This document shows, piece by piece, positions 5,810 to 12,401 of a stretch of DNA of 12,401 bases. The DNA is from Bacteroidota bacterium (lineage in GTDB: Bacteria > Bacteroidota > Bacteroidia > Chitinophagales > Chitinophagaceae), in the NCBI GenBank assembly GCA_947460795.1, contig CANHJA010000047.1:1-12401 (forward strand). The letters are read 5' to 3'. Every line of letters starts with the position of its first letter. Position 1 is the first letter of the stretch. Below the pieces are notes generated by a model. It did not search any database, had not been told where the DNA came from, and worked only from the letters and a program-made list of their open reading frames with translations. A program made the position numbers and the translations under genes.

Positions 5810-8773
5810 TTATTTTTGAATCATCATTCGTTTGACTGATGTTTTTTGATTGATTTCTAATTTTAAAAAGTAAATCCCATTGCTCAGTTGTGAGCAATCT
5901 ATGGTTTTTTTGTTTTTAAAATAAGATTTTGAAGTATAAATAGCTTGGCCAACTGTATTTAAAATAGTCATTTGAGCATCGCCTTCTTCATTGGACGTAA
6001 CTGTGATTTCATTTTTTGTCGGATTTGGATAAATAGACAAATATAAATTGCTTAAATCTTCAATTCCTGCAGGAAAATTCCCTACGTCAAATACTTGAAT
6101 ATCATCAACAGCAGCTTCTATTAACGCATTGGTATTGAAGAACGTAGAAAGTGACGTATCGGTAGCTGTAAACATCAATCTCCATTTATTTCCGTAACTA
6201 AGATTCGGCAAATAAATTTGTTGTCTCCAAGAAACATCTGGTTGAACTGTTCTTTCTAAATTATACCAGTTAGACCAGCCCGCACCATTGTTATTATAAG
6301 AAAACCAAACTCTCCATTTATCTTTTCTTGGTTCTAAACCTTGACTGTTCGTAAACCATCTCCAATAAGAGATTACCGGTTTTGTTAAGCCAGTTAAATC
6401 CATTTCTTCTGTTATAAATGAGGTTCTGCCACCATCTACATCATTGGTAGTAGCTGAAGTTTGTGAGCTGCTTGCATTATCAGTTACAGCACATTTTCCT
6501 GTACCTGAAGTATGATCTTTACCTGTTTGAACTGTTACGCCACCAATAGCTGAAGAGATGGGGTTGCCCACTTCCCATTTACCTGCTGTCGCATTATCAG
6601 AGGCTACGTTACCAATGATAAAACTACTGCTTAATGGATTTTCAAAATCTTGGTTGTAGATTAATTTATTAAAACCTACTAATAAATAATTAGGAATATT
6701 TCTTTGCAGTGTAACTACATCAAAATTAGCATTTACAGGACTAGCGCCAGAAAAACTATTGCTTATAATGTCTGAAAATGTATAATAATATTCATAAATT
6801 GTTCCTTCTGGAGCCGCCGGAAAAGAAGTGGTGTAATTTGTGCCTGTTTTTGAAAGAACAATTGTGCTTAACGCCGACAACCCTTTTTCTCTGTAAATCA
6901 TTTTCACATCTCCTAATAAAGCAGGAAAATCTGCAATAACATCTGCATTAATTGGGATTACATTATTTGCATTATGTAATGATGTAGTATTGTTTGTTAC
7001 TTCAGTTGTGCTCAATAAATAAATACCATGAGTGGCAAATGCTTTAACTATCTCGATAAAATGAGGAGTTCCATTGGTAATGTCATTGTCATTGTCATCA
7101 TATGTTAGTGCATCGATTAAAATGTCATAATAAACTTGGCCTTCTGTGCCATCAGGGCCTGTAGCCAAACCATATTGAGAATTAGCAAAAATATCAGACA
7201 TTGTATCCACTGCATTGGAAAGTGGCATATTTAATTCTAAATTTTTAGCAACATCCCACCAAGCACCAGCTATAATTTCGCCATCAGCATGTACTTCTCC
7301 TATAATATGAGTTGGGTATACTTTAGGAGCTGTATTGTATTGTCTTATTGAGCTTGATGGTTGGTTGATATAGAAACCAGCTCCAATAATTGGGTTTTTT
7401 ATAAGACACATAGCCCAAACATCAGAATAACCTTCTCCCATTCCTCCATTGTCAAAACTACCTCCGTTGGCTTGCCAAAAATTACGATTGATCCCATGAC
7501 CATATTCATGGTAAACAACATCACCTACTTCAGAAAGTGCATTACATCCAGAACTATCTTCATAAAAATTTATAGAAGTCCCATTATAGAATGCATTGCA
7601 AGTGCCATCTGTTCTGTTTACTTTAGCTGTTAAAGGATTGTCCATGGTGGTAAACGTAGGATACTTTGTTTTCATGTAATCATGAATTTCATTCGCATGG
7701 TAATAGCAATTTACATGTCTTAATGAAGAATTTGCAATATTGGTTGGAAATGTAATACTATCACCATTATTTACGCCTGTAGGTGAATAGGTGGCATTTG
7801 TATTCCCATTGCTACCTGTTACCACTTTTACATATTTACCTGCTAGTGAAATGGTTGGGTTTACTGGACTTGTGCCTGAAACATTCACTACACCAGTAGC
7901 ATCAGAATAATATGTGGTAGCACCCACAACTACTTTTAAATTTTTTAAGGGCATATTAATTGTTGTGCTAAAAGAGTTCAATGGCAAAATGTCTCCAGTA
8001 ACTTTAAAACCGATGTGGTGAACTTGATTTTGGCGGTATAAAATTTTTCCATCCGTAGCATCTACATAAGTTAAATACATACCAGGTGTAGTTGCATCAT
8101 CTTTTGTATTTACTGTAACACAATAAGCAGGACGCAATTCATAAACACCTTGTGACGGGAAAGGGAATAATTTCAATTTGTTTTCAATAGTTGAGTTTTC
8201 TATTGGAGAATTTATAGCCTTTTCAGCCATTGCAACAGCCTCTTGAGAAGAGATAGATGCATTTAATGTATTGATATTTCTATGTGCGTCAACACTGAAT
8301 AAAGCAATTTTTAAGTCTTGTGTAAAACGAACAATTACCCTGCTCCATAAAATTTCTTTACCCTCATGGACTTGTTTAAACTCGACATGAATATACTTAC
8401 CATCATTGCTGTTTCGTGAAAGCACCAATTCATGTAAAGGGATTTCAAAACCTGCTAATTCATTTTGTAAAAATAATTTAGCTTTTGCGACTGCATCATT
8501 CCCACCACCAGCAAAAGTAATTGGAGTTCCAAAAGCACGATGTGGCAATTGAGTATATCGATTAAATCGAGCACCCCAGGAAGGATGTTTTAGAAGGAAT
8601 TGTTTCCAAGCATCTTGTTTAAGAAGGAATGAATAGCTCACTCCATCAATGCTTTCTGTAGCATCATGGAAAGGAGTTATGTTTGGATTGATATCATCTG
8701 TATGTGCATGCTCTTGAGCAAACGATGAAATCATAGAGCTAAAAGCAACAAAAAGAAAAATAATTTTTTTCAT
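5810..8773 (-). CDS. M36 (fungalysin-type) metallopeptidase with T9SS sorting domain
   Basis: The product is 987 residues. Residues 1-20 are a signal peptide ending SSFAQ. A propeptide of FTP and PepSY type spans about 45-255 and would inhibit the enzyme until it is cut off. The catalytic domain, about 260-590, has the zinc motif HEYGH (422-426), the third zinc ligand E447 in GEGYSD, and the family's EVHADGE (493-499). A jelly-roll or MAM-like domain at about 705-897 probably binds substrate or surface. The end (about 911-987) is a type A T9SS sorting domain: YPNPTKNEITV, then a VGQ turn, SNGIYFLKL and a basic tail. The protease should therefore cross the outer membrane by T9SS and be anchored or released. 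The ATG at 8773 gives a good signal peptide. It is transcribed alone and ends at a strong hairpin. I found no clean -7 box in 8774-8874. Its likely role is degrading external protein. Confidence 0.92.
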   Translation of the reverse strand: MKKIIFLFVAFSSMISSFAQEHAHTDDINPNITPFHDATESIDGVSYSFLLKQDAWKQFLLKHPSWGARFNRYTQLPHRAFGTPITFAGGGNDAVAKAKLFLQNELAGFEIPLHELVLSRNSNDGKYIHVEFKQVHEGKEILWSRVIVRFTQDLKIALFSVDAHRNINTLNASISSQEAVAMAEKAINSPIENSTIENKLKLFPFPSQGVYELRPAYCVTVNTKDDATTPGMYLTYVDATDGKILYRQNQVHHIGFKVTGDILPLNSFSTTINMPLKNLKVVVGATTYYSDATGVVNVSGTSPVNPTISLAGKYVKVVTGSNGNTNATYSPTGVNNGDSITFPTNIANSSLRHVNCYYHANEIHDYMKTKYPTFTTMDNPLTAKVNRTDGTCNAFYNGTSINFYEDSSGCNALSEVGDVVYHEYGHGINRNFWQANGGSFDNGGMGEGYSDVWAMCLIKNPIIGAGFYINQPSSSIRQYNTAPKVYPTHIIGEVHADGEIIAGAWWDVAKNLELNMPLSNAVDTMSDIFANSQYGLATGPDGTEGQVYYDILIDALTYDDNDNDITNGTPHFIEIVKAFATHGIYLLSTTEVTNNTTSLHNANNVIPINADVIADFPALLGDVKMIYREKGLSALSTIVLSKTGTNYTTSFPAAPEGTIYEYYYTFSDIISNSFSGASPVNANFDVVTLQRNIPNYLLVGFNKLIYNQDFENPLSSSFIIGNVASDNATAGKWEVGNPISSAIGGVTVQTGKDHTSGTGKCAVTDNASSSQTSATTNDVDGGRTSFITEEMDLTGLTKPVISYWRWFTNSQGLEPRKDKWRVWFSYNNNGAGWSNWYNLERTVQPDVSWRQQIYLPNLSYGNKWRLMFTATDTSLSTFFNTNALIEAAVDDIQVFDVGNFPAGIEDLSNLYLSIYPNPTKNEITVTSNEEGDAQMTILNTVGQAIYTSKSYFKNKKTIDCSQLSNGIYFLKLEINQKTSVKRMMIQK

Positions 8774-8874
8774 TTAATAAAAATTAGGAGTTGAAATTAC
8801 TTCAAGCTATTTATACAAAGAAATAAATACTTTTTATAGGGCAATAATTAAGGTAAAATGAAGGAAAATAAGGT

Positions 8875-9882
8875 TTAAAAGTGACTTCTGGCAGAAGCGG
8901 TTTCAAAATTATCGGAAAATTCGCCTGCTAAAAACTTATAATATCCAGTAATAGCGATCATGCCTGCATTGTCTGTACAATATTGAAAATCAGGGATATA
9001 ATAATTCCAACGATATTTTTTACCATACTCTTCGATGGCATTTCTTAATCCCGAGTTAGCACTCACGCCGCCAGCAATACAAATGTCTCGAATGCCTGTT
9101 TGTTTTGCTGCTTCATTTAATTTTTTCATTAAAATAGAAATAATCGTATGCTGTATACTTGCACATAAATCATTCAAATTTTCTTCAATAAATGCAGGGT
9201 TATTCGCTTTTTCTTTTTGCAAAAAATAAAGAATGGATGTTTTTACGCCTGAAAAACTAAAATTGAAATCAGGGATATTGGGTTTCGCAAAAGTAAATGC
9301 TTTCGGATTTCCAAGTTTTGCATATTTATCTACCAAAGGTCCACCAGGATAAGGCAATCCCAACATTTTTGCAGCTTTGTCAAAAGCTTCTCCAGCAGCG
9401 TCATCTATAGTTTCGCCTAAGATCTCCATTTCTAAAGGAGCGGTGCATTTTACAATTTGAGTGTGTCCCCCTGAAACCGTTAGACACAAAAATGGAAAAT
9501 TCGGTTTTTTTTCATTAATTAAATTTGCTAAAACGTGTGCTTGCATGTGATTTACAGCAATTGTAGGGATGTGGAGTGCTTGAGCAAATGATTTAGCAAA
9601 ACTTGAGCCTACTAAAAGGGATCCAATTAAACCGGGTGATTGCGTATAGGCAATGGCAGTCAATTCATTTTTTGAAACTCCACTTTGTTTAAAAGCTTCT
9701 TCAATAACAGGCAAAATGTGGCGAATGTGAAGTCTTGAGGCTGATTCTGGCACGACTCCTCCATATTGCTCATGAATAGTTTGGGTATAAACGATATTTG
9801 AAAGTATTTTACCATCGACTAAGATACTTGCGCTGGTCTCATCACAAGAACTTTCAATCGCTAATAATTTAACAGAAGGCAT
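8875..9882 (-). CDS. tsaD: tRNA t6A37 threonylcarbamoyltransferase TsaD
   Basis: The product is 335 residues, typical for bacterial TsaD. With TsaB and TsaE it transfers the threonylcarbamoyl group from threonylcarbamoyl-AMP (made by TsaC) to A37 of tRNAs that read ANN codons, in the cytoplasm. It is normally essential. Seen are AIESSCDETSAS (8-19), VVPESASR with RLHIRH (43-55), the metal site NHMQAH (H112, H116) with D304 of CTDNAG, SGGHTQIV (137-144), DDAAGEAFDKAAKMLGLPYP (160-179) and IAGGVSANSGLR (269-280). All key residues are present. I chose the ATG at 9882; a TTG at 9894 would add four residues and overlap the upstream stop. The ATG is 5 bases after the stop of the upstream secreted-protein gene, so the two are probably co-transcribed. 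Other tsa genes are not in the window. Confidence 0.96.
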   Translation of the reverse strand: MPSVKLLAIESSCDETSASILVDGKILSNIVYTQTIHEQYGGVVPESASRLHIRHILPVIEEAFKQSGVSKNELTAIAYTQSPGLIGSLLVGSSFAKSFAQALHIPTIAVNHMQAHVLANLINEKKPNFPFLCLTVSGGHTQIVKCTAPLEMEILGETIDDAAGEAFDKAAKMLGLPYPGGPLVDKYAKLGNPKAFTFAKPNIPDFNFSFSGVKTSILYFLQKEKANNPAFIEENLNDLCASIQHTIISILMKKLNEAAKQTGIRDICIAGGVSANSGLRNAIEEYGKKYRWNYYIPDFQYCTDNAGMIAITGYYKFLAGEFSDNFETASARSHF

Positions 9883-9887
9883 AGTGT

Positions 9888-10457
9888 TTACCAACGAAGA
9901 ATTTTAGTTTCTGTACGCAATGGCTTAGGAAGGATTTCAGTGTTTTTGTTATATGAAAGCACATTTTCATTAGGGGTATCATACGTATTTAAACGAAGTA
10001 ATAATTTCACTTTCCCTAAAGAGTTTCTTTTGTAAAAATGATCATACAATGCATCAATTTCACGCTCGTCTACTTGAATGGTTAGTCGCGCTTTATCTGT
10101 AATAAAATGAACAACCATGGCATCCCATTCAACACTGTCTATTACGCCTTTTAAAGTTAAGGTGCCATAATATTTTTTTGGATCAAAATCAACAACCTCA
10201 CAACAAGCATTTCCTTCATATTTTATATAATCTTCATCGATATAACGAAATGTTTTGTAATCGCATGTATAAAACGTTTTTGAATTAAAGTCATATAATC
10301 CACATTGAGTTGATTGTCCAGGCAATTCAAAATATGAAAATAAATTGGGGTCAACTACTTTAATCGTGGCCTTTTCATATCCCATTGTGTATACTTCTTG
10401 CGCATTTGAAATTCCAAATGCAATTACAGAAATCAGTATTAAAAATATTCTTTTCAT
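9888..10457 (-). CDS. Small secreted protein of unknown function upstream of tsaD
   Basis: The product is 189 residues when started at the ATG at 10457 (MKRIFLIL), which gives a clear signal peptide of about 20 residues ending SNAQ. An upstream ATG at 10490 would add 11 residues and overlap the -7 promoter box, so it is less likely. The mature part is predicted mostly beta, with many aromatic residues and four cysteines (C52, C65, C85, C86) that could form disulfides in the periplasm. There is no lipobox, membrane segment or T9SS tail. I recognise no family. It is first in a two-gene unit with tsaD, 5 bases apart. Such pairing can reflect translational coupling rather than shared function. 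It is not a signature of any t6A gene I know. Confidence 0.78.
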   Translation of the reverse strand: MKRIFLILISVIAFGISNAQEVYTMGYEKATIKVVDPNLFSYFELPGQSTQCGLYDFNSKTFYTCDYKTFRYIDEDYIKYEGNACCEVVDFDPKKYYGTLTLKGVIDSVEWDAMVVHFITDKARLTIQVDEREIDALYDHFYKRNSLGKVKLLLRLNTYDTPNENVLSYNKNTEILPKPLRTETKILRW

Positions 10458-10477
10458 ATTTATTTCAAAAATTCTAA

Positions 10478-10485
10478 CAAATATA
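10478..10485 (-). promoter_or_regulatory. -7 box for the secreted protein-tsaD unit
   Basis: On the minus strand this is TATATTTG, a perfect TAnnTTTG match. It lies 21 bases upstream of the ATG at 10457, leaving a very short leader. No clear TTTG is found 19-21 bases upstream, so the -33 element is weak and the call moderate. It is in the divergent gap 10458-10586, which must also hold the promoter of the plus-strand lipoprotein; I found no clean box for that one. Confidence 0.45.
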
Positions 10486-10586
10486 AACATTCAATCGTCA
10501 TTGTCTTATAGAAATCATTAAAAAATAATAAAAATATATAAATTAACATTTTAAATAAGTAATTTTACTTCTAAATAAATAATATT

Positions 10587-11174
10587 ATGAAAAAAGTAAT
10601 CCTATTAACTCTTCTATTTGTTGTTTCAATAACTATTTTGAATTCATGTAAAAAGAAAAGTACAGCGTCAACTACCACAACAAATCCTAATTCAAATTTA
10701 CTGGATATTGATGTGCCATATACTAAGTCAAAAACCATTACAGATGCAATACCAGCATTTGCTGCTTCTCTTCCAGTTGAATTAAAAGATACTTTTGCTA
10801 CTAAAGTAGACGAAATATTATCATCTTATCCAGGAATTACAAAAAGTAGTATAACTAAAATTACTCCATTGCTAATGAACGCAACCATAGACAATGCTAA
10901 TTCTCAAACTTTAGATTTTATTGACGATTCTGTAAAAGTATATGTAGATGCTTATAATGGGACTAACCCGCGTTTAGTTGCAACTAAATACGGCATTTTG
11001 CCAGGTGCAAAGTCAATTGATTTTACTGTTATTGACTCCGATATAAAAGATTATTTTAACAATGAATACATGCAGTTTTCTTTAAAATTCTTTACTAAGC
11101 CGAATCAAGGAATGCAAGCAAATACTACATTTATTACCAATATAAAATTTAAAATAACAGCTCAAAAACCATAA
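10587..11174 (+). CDS. Small predicted lipoprotein, function unknown
   Basis: The product is 195 residues. A type II signal peptide (MKKVILLTLLFVVSITILNS) ends in a lipobox with the lipidated cysteine at C21, followed by three lysines. There is no acidic run like the known Bacteroidota surface export signal, so the inner leaflet of the outer membrane is as likely as the surface. A flexible linker rich in S, T and N (about 25-37) leads into a compact domain to residue 195. I recognise no family, metal site or catalytic motif. The gene is a single unit: it diverges from the secreted protein-tsaD pair and is closed by a terminator 23 bases past the stop. The ATG at 10587 has no Shine-Dalgarno sequence, only AT-rich upstream bases, normal for this phylum. 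Confidence 0.8.
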   Translation: MKKVILLTLLFVVSITILNSCKKKSTASTTTTNPNSNLLDIDVPYTKSKTITDAIPAFAASLPVELKDTFATKVDEILSSYPGITKSSITKITPLLMNATIDNANSQTLDFIDDSVKVYVDAYNGTNPRLVATKYGILPGAKSIDFTVIDSDIKDYFNNEYMQFSLKFFTKPNQGMQANTTFITNIKFKITAQKP

Positions 11175-11196
11175 GAATTTTGTTGTCAAATTAATT

Positions 11197-11229
11197 AAAG
11201 CTGTTCTATTTGAACGGCTTTTTTATTTT
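11197..11229 (+). terminator. Rho-independent terminator of the small lipoprotein gene
   Basis: AAAGCTGTTC (11197-11206) pairs with GAACGGCTTT (11212-11221) through a 10-bp stem with one T-G pair. The loop is 5 bases, and a T-rich run follows to 11229. It starts 23 bases past the lipoprotein stop and separates that gene from the outer-membrane-type gene, which must have its own promoter in the next 60 bases. Confidence 0.85.
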
Positions 11230-11289
11230 AGTTTATCATTATCTATACAATTTCTTAATTTTATACGTTATTACGAACGATACGAATCA

Positions 11290-12401
11290 TTGAACATAAA
11301 ATTTCTTTTACTGTCATTTTTGGGGGCTGCTTTTTTTTTGAAAGCATCGGCACAAGGTATTCAGTTAAGCAATTTAAAATATAAGAAAATAGCGATTGCT
11401 AGTGACACAATAAAAATAGACTCGTTGAGTTTAGTTGCACAGGCAGTTTTTGTAAAAAATGTTGATACTACAAATTATTTCATTGATTACATAAAGAGTC
11501 AATTAGTTTGGAAGGTGAAGCCCACTTTTGACAGTGTGGAGATAGTATATCGAGTGCTGCCTTTTAGTTTTTTAAAAAAACAGTTTCACAAAGATATACA
11601 ACGGTTGGAAACAAATTTTTTCATCAATCCTTACTATTATGATGAAAATGAGGCCAATAAAAATCAACCTTTTGTAGATTTTGGCAATGTTGATTATGCA
11701 GGCAGTTTTGGTAGAGCGTTGTCGTTCGGCAATAGCCAAGATGTGGTGTTAAATTCACAATTTAATTTGCAATTAGAAGGTGATTTAGGGGATAGTATTA
11801 AATTAACAGGTGCCATTACAGACAACACAATTCCTTTTCAGCCAGAAGGGAATACACAGCAAATTCAAGAGTTTGATAGAATTTTTCTTCAACTTTCAAA
11901 AAAAAAGGCGCAGTTAATTGCAGGTGATTTTGATATTAAAAAGCCAGCGGGTTATTTTATGAATTTCTATAAACGGGTTCAAGGAGGATATGTTTCTAAT
12001 GCTTATAAAACTGGCAAATCTGGAGAAAATAAAATTGCGATTGGAGCATCCTTGGCAAAAGGAAAATTTGTAAGGAATGTGTTGGTTTCGTTAGAGGGGA
12101 ATCAAGGTCCTTATAAATTAACAGGTCCCAATGGGGAACAATTTTTTGTAGTTTTAGCAGGTACCGAAAGAGTTTATATAGATGGAGTTCAATTAACAAG
12201 AGGAGAGGAAATGGACTATGTTATTGATTATAATTCTGCTGAAATTACGTTTATGCCAAAACGAATGATTACGAAAGATTTAAGAATAGTGGTTGAATTT
12301 GAATTTTCTGATAAAAACTATTTGAATTCTTTATTTTATCTGAATGATGAATGGCAAATCAATAAAAAAATACAAGTTAGATTCAATGCATACTCAAATC
12401 A
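11290..12401 (+). CDS. Large outer-membrane-type protein, 3' partial, likely TTG start
   Basis: Plus-strand frame 1 is open from the TTG at 11290 to the window edge, 370 codons. It encodes (M)NIKFLLLSFLGAAFFLKASAQ at the start, a clean signal peptide, but the first in-frame ATG is at 11959, 223 codons in and within conserved-looking sequence. TTG at 11290 is therefore the best start. After the signal peptide come beta-rich segments, including GSFGRALSFGNSQDVVLNS (138-156), IPFQPEGNTQQIQEFDR (181-197), then AGDFDI (211-216). Towards the edge are GTERVYIDG, then DYVIDYNSAEITF and VVEFEFSDKNYL. I recall near-identical motifs in long, uncharacterised proteins of many Bacteroidota, about 1,000 residues or more, that look like outer-membrane beta proteins. 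I cannot confirm the family name or a role. A link to gliding or T9SS parts such as SprA is only a vague resemblance. Confidence 0.75.
   Translation, partial: MNIKFLLLSFLGAAFFLKASAQGIQLSNLKYKKIAIASDTIKIDSLSLVAQAVFVKNVDTTNYFIDYIKSQLVWKVKPTFDSVEIVYRVLPFSFLKKQFHKDIQRLETNFFINPYYYDENEANKNQPFVDFGNVDYAGSFGRALSFGNSQDVVLNSQFNLQLEGDLGDSIKLTGAITDNTIPFQPEGNTQQIQEFDRIFLQLSKKKAQLIAGDFDIKKPAGYFMNFYKRVQGGYVSNAYKTGKSGENKIAIGASLAKGKFVRNVLVSLEGNQGPYKLTGPNGEQFFVVLAGTERVYIDGVQLTRGEEMDYVIDYNSAEITFMPKRMITKDLRIVVEFEFSDKNYLNSLFYLNDEWQINKKIQVRFNAYSN

Noticed and set aside
8804..8832. Hairpin-like TATTTAT and ATAAATA arms between tsaD and the peptidase gene, followed by a short T-run on the plus strand.
   Set aside because: No plus-strand gene ends here, the stem is entirely A-T apart from a bulged flank, and on the minus strand no T-tract follows. 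Chance in AT-rich DNA is likely.
11265..11287. Repeated ACGAA and a 4-bp CGTT/AACG inverted repeat before the outer-membrane-type gene.
   Set aside because: The repeats are too short to separate from chance.
11996..12199. Minus-strand open frame of 67 codons near the right edge.
   Set aside because: It lies opposite the open plus-strand outer-membrane-type gene, which has a signal peptide and family-like motifs.

Overview
The window looks like a chromosomal segment of a low-GC member of the Bacteroidota, perhaps near the Chitinophagales or Flavobacteriia; the exact lineage is inferred. The evidence is a type IX secretion (T9SS) C-terminal sorting domain, Bacteroidota -7 boxes (TAnnTTTG), weak or absent Shine-Dalgarno sequences, several predicted lipoproteins and secreted proteins, and a DUF3050 protein. 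I see no IS element, integrase, tRNA, rRNA, CRISPR array or phage gene.

Layout. (1) 1-778, plus strand: a nearly complete DUF3050 protein with a heme-oxygenase-like fold, cut at the left edge. (2) 779-1044: a 266-base gap that holds an imperfect inverted repeat just before the next gene. (3) 1045-2220, plus: a lipoprotein with a TPR-like region and no assigned function. (4) 2227-4827, minus, convergent and only 6 bases away: a secreted von Willebrand A (vWA) protein with an array of 48-residue repeats. (5) 4835-5668, minus: the N-terminal half of a split transketolase, 7 bases upstream of the vWA gene and probably co-transcribed with it from a good promoter at 5694-5724. (6) 5756-5793: a strong hairpin terminator that closes the peptidase gene and separates it from that pair. 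(7) 5810-8773, minus: an M36 (fungalysin-type) metallopeptidase with a T9SS sorting tail. (8) 8875-10457, minus: a small unrecognised secreted protein followed 5 bases later by tsaD, the essential tRNA t6A synthesis gene. (9) 10587-11174, plus, divergent: a small unrecognised lipoprotein with its own terminator. (10) 11290-12401, plus: the 5' part of a large outer-membrane-type protein that runs off the right edge and seems to start with TTG.

How the genes work together. Two housekeeping functions, the pentose phosphate pathway and tRNA modification, sit among envelope or secreted proteins, a mixture common in this phylum. The clearest unusual feature is the vWA protein, whose repeat array has near-identical 144-base units, its pairing with half a transketolase, and the absence of the other transketolase half. 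Nothing in the window amounts to a defence, mobile or biosynthetic system; most of it is ordinary chromosome, with several uncharacterised envelope proteins as the open questions.
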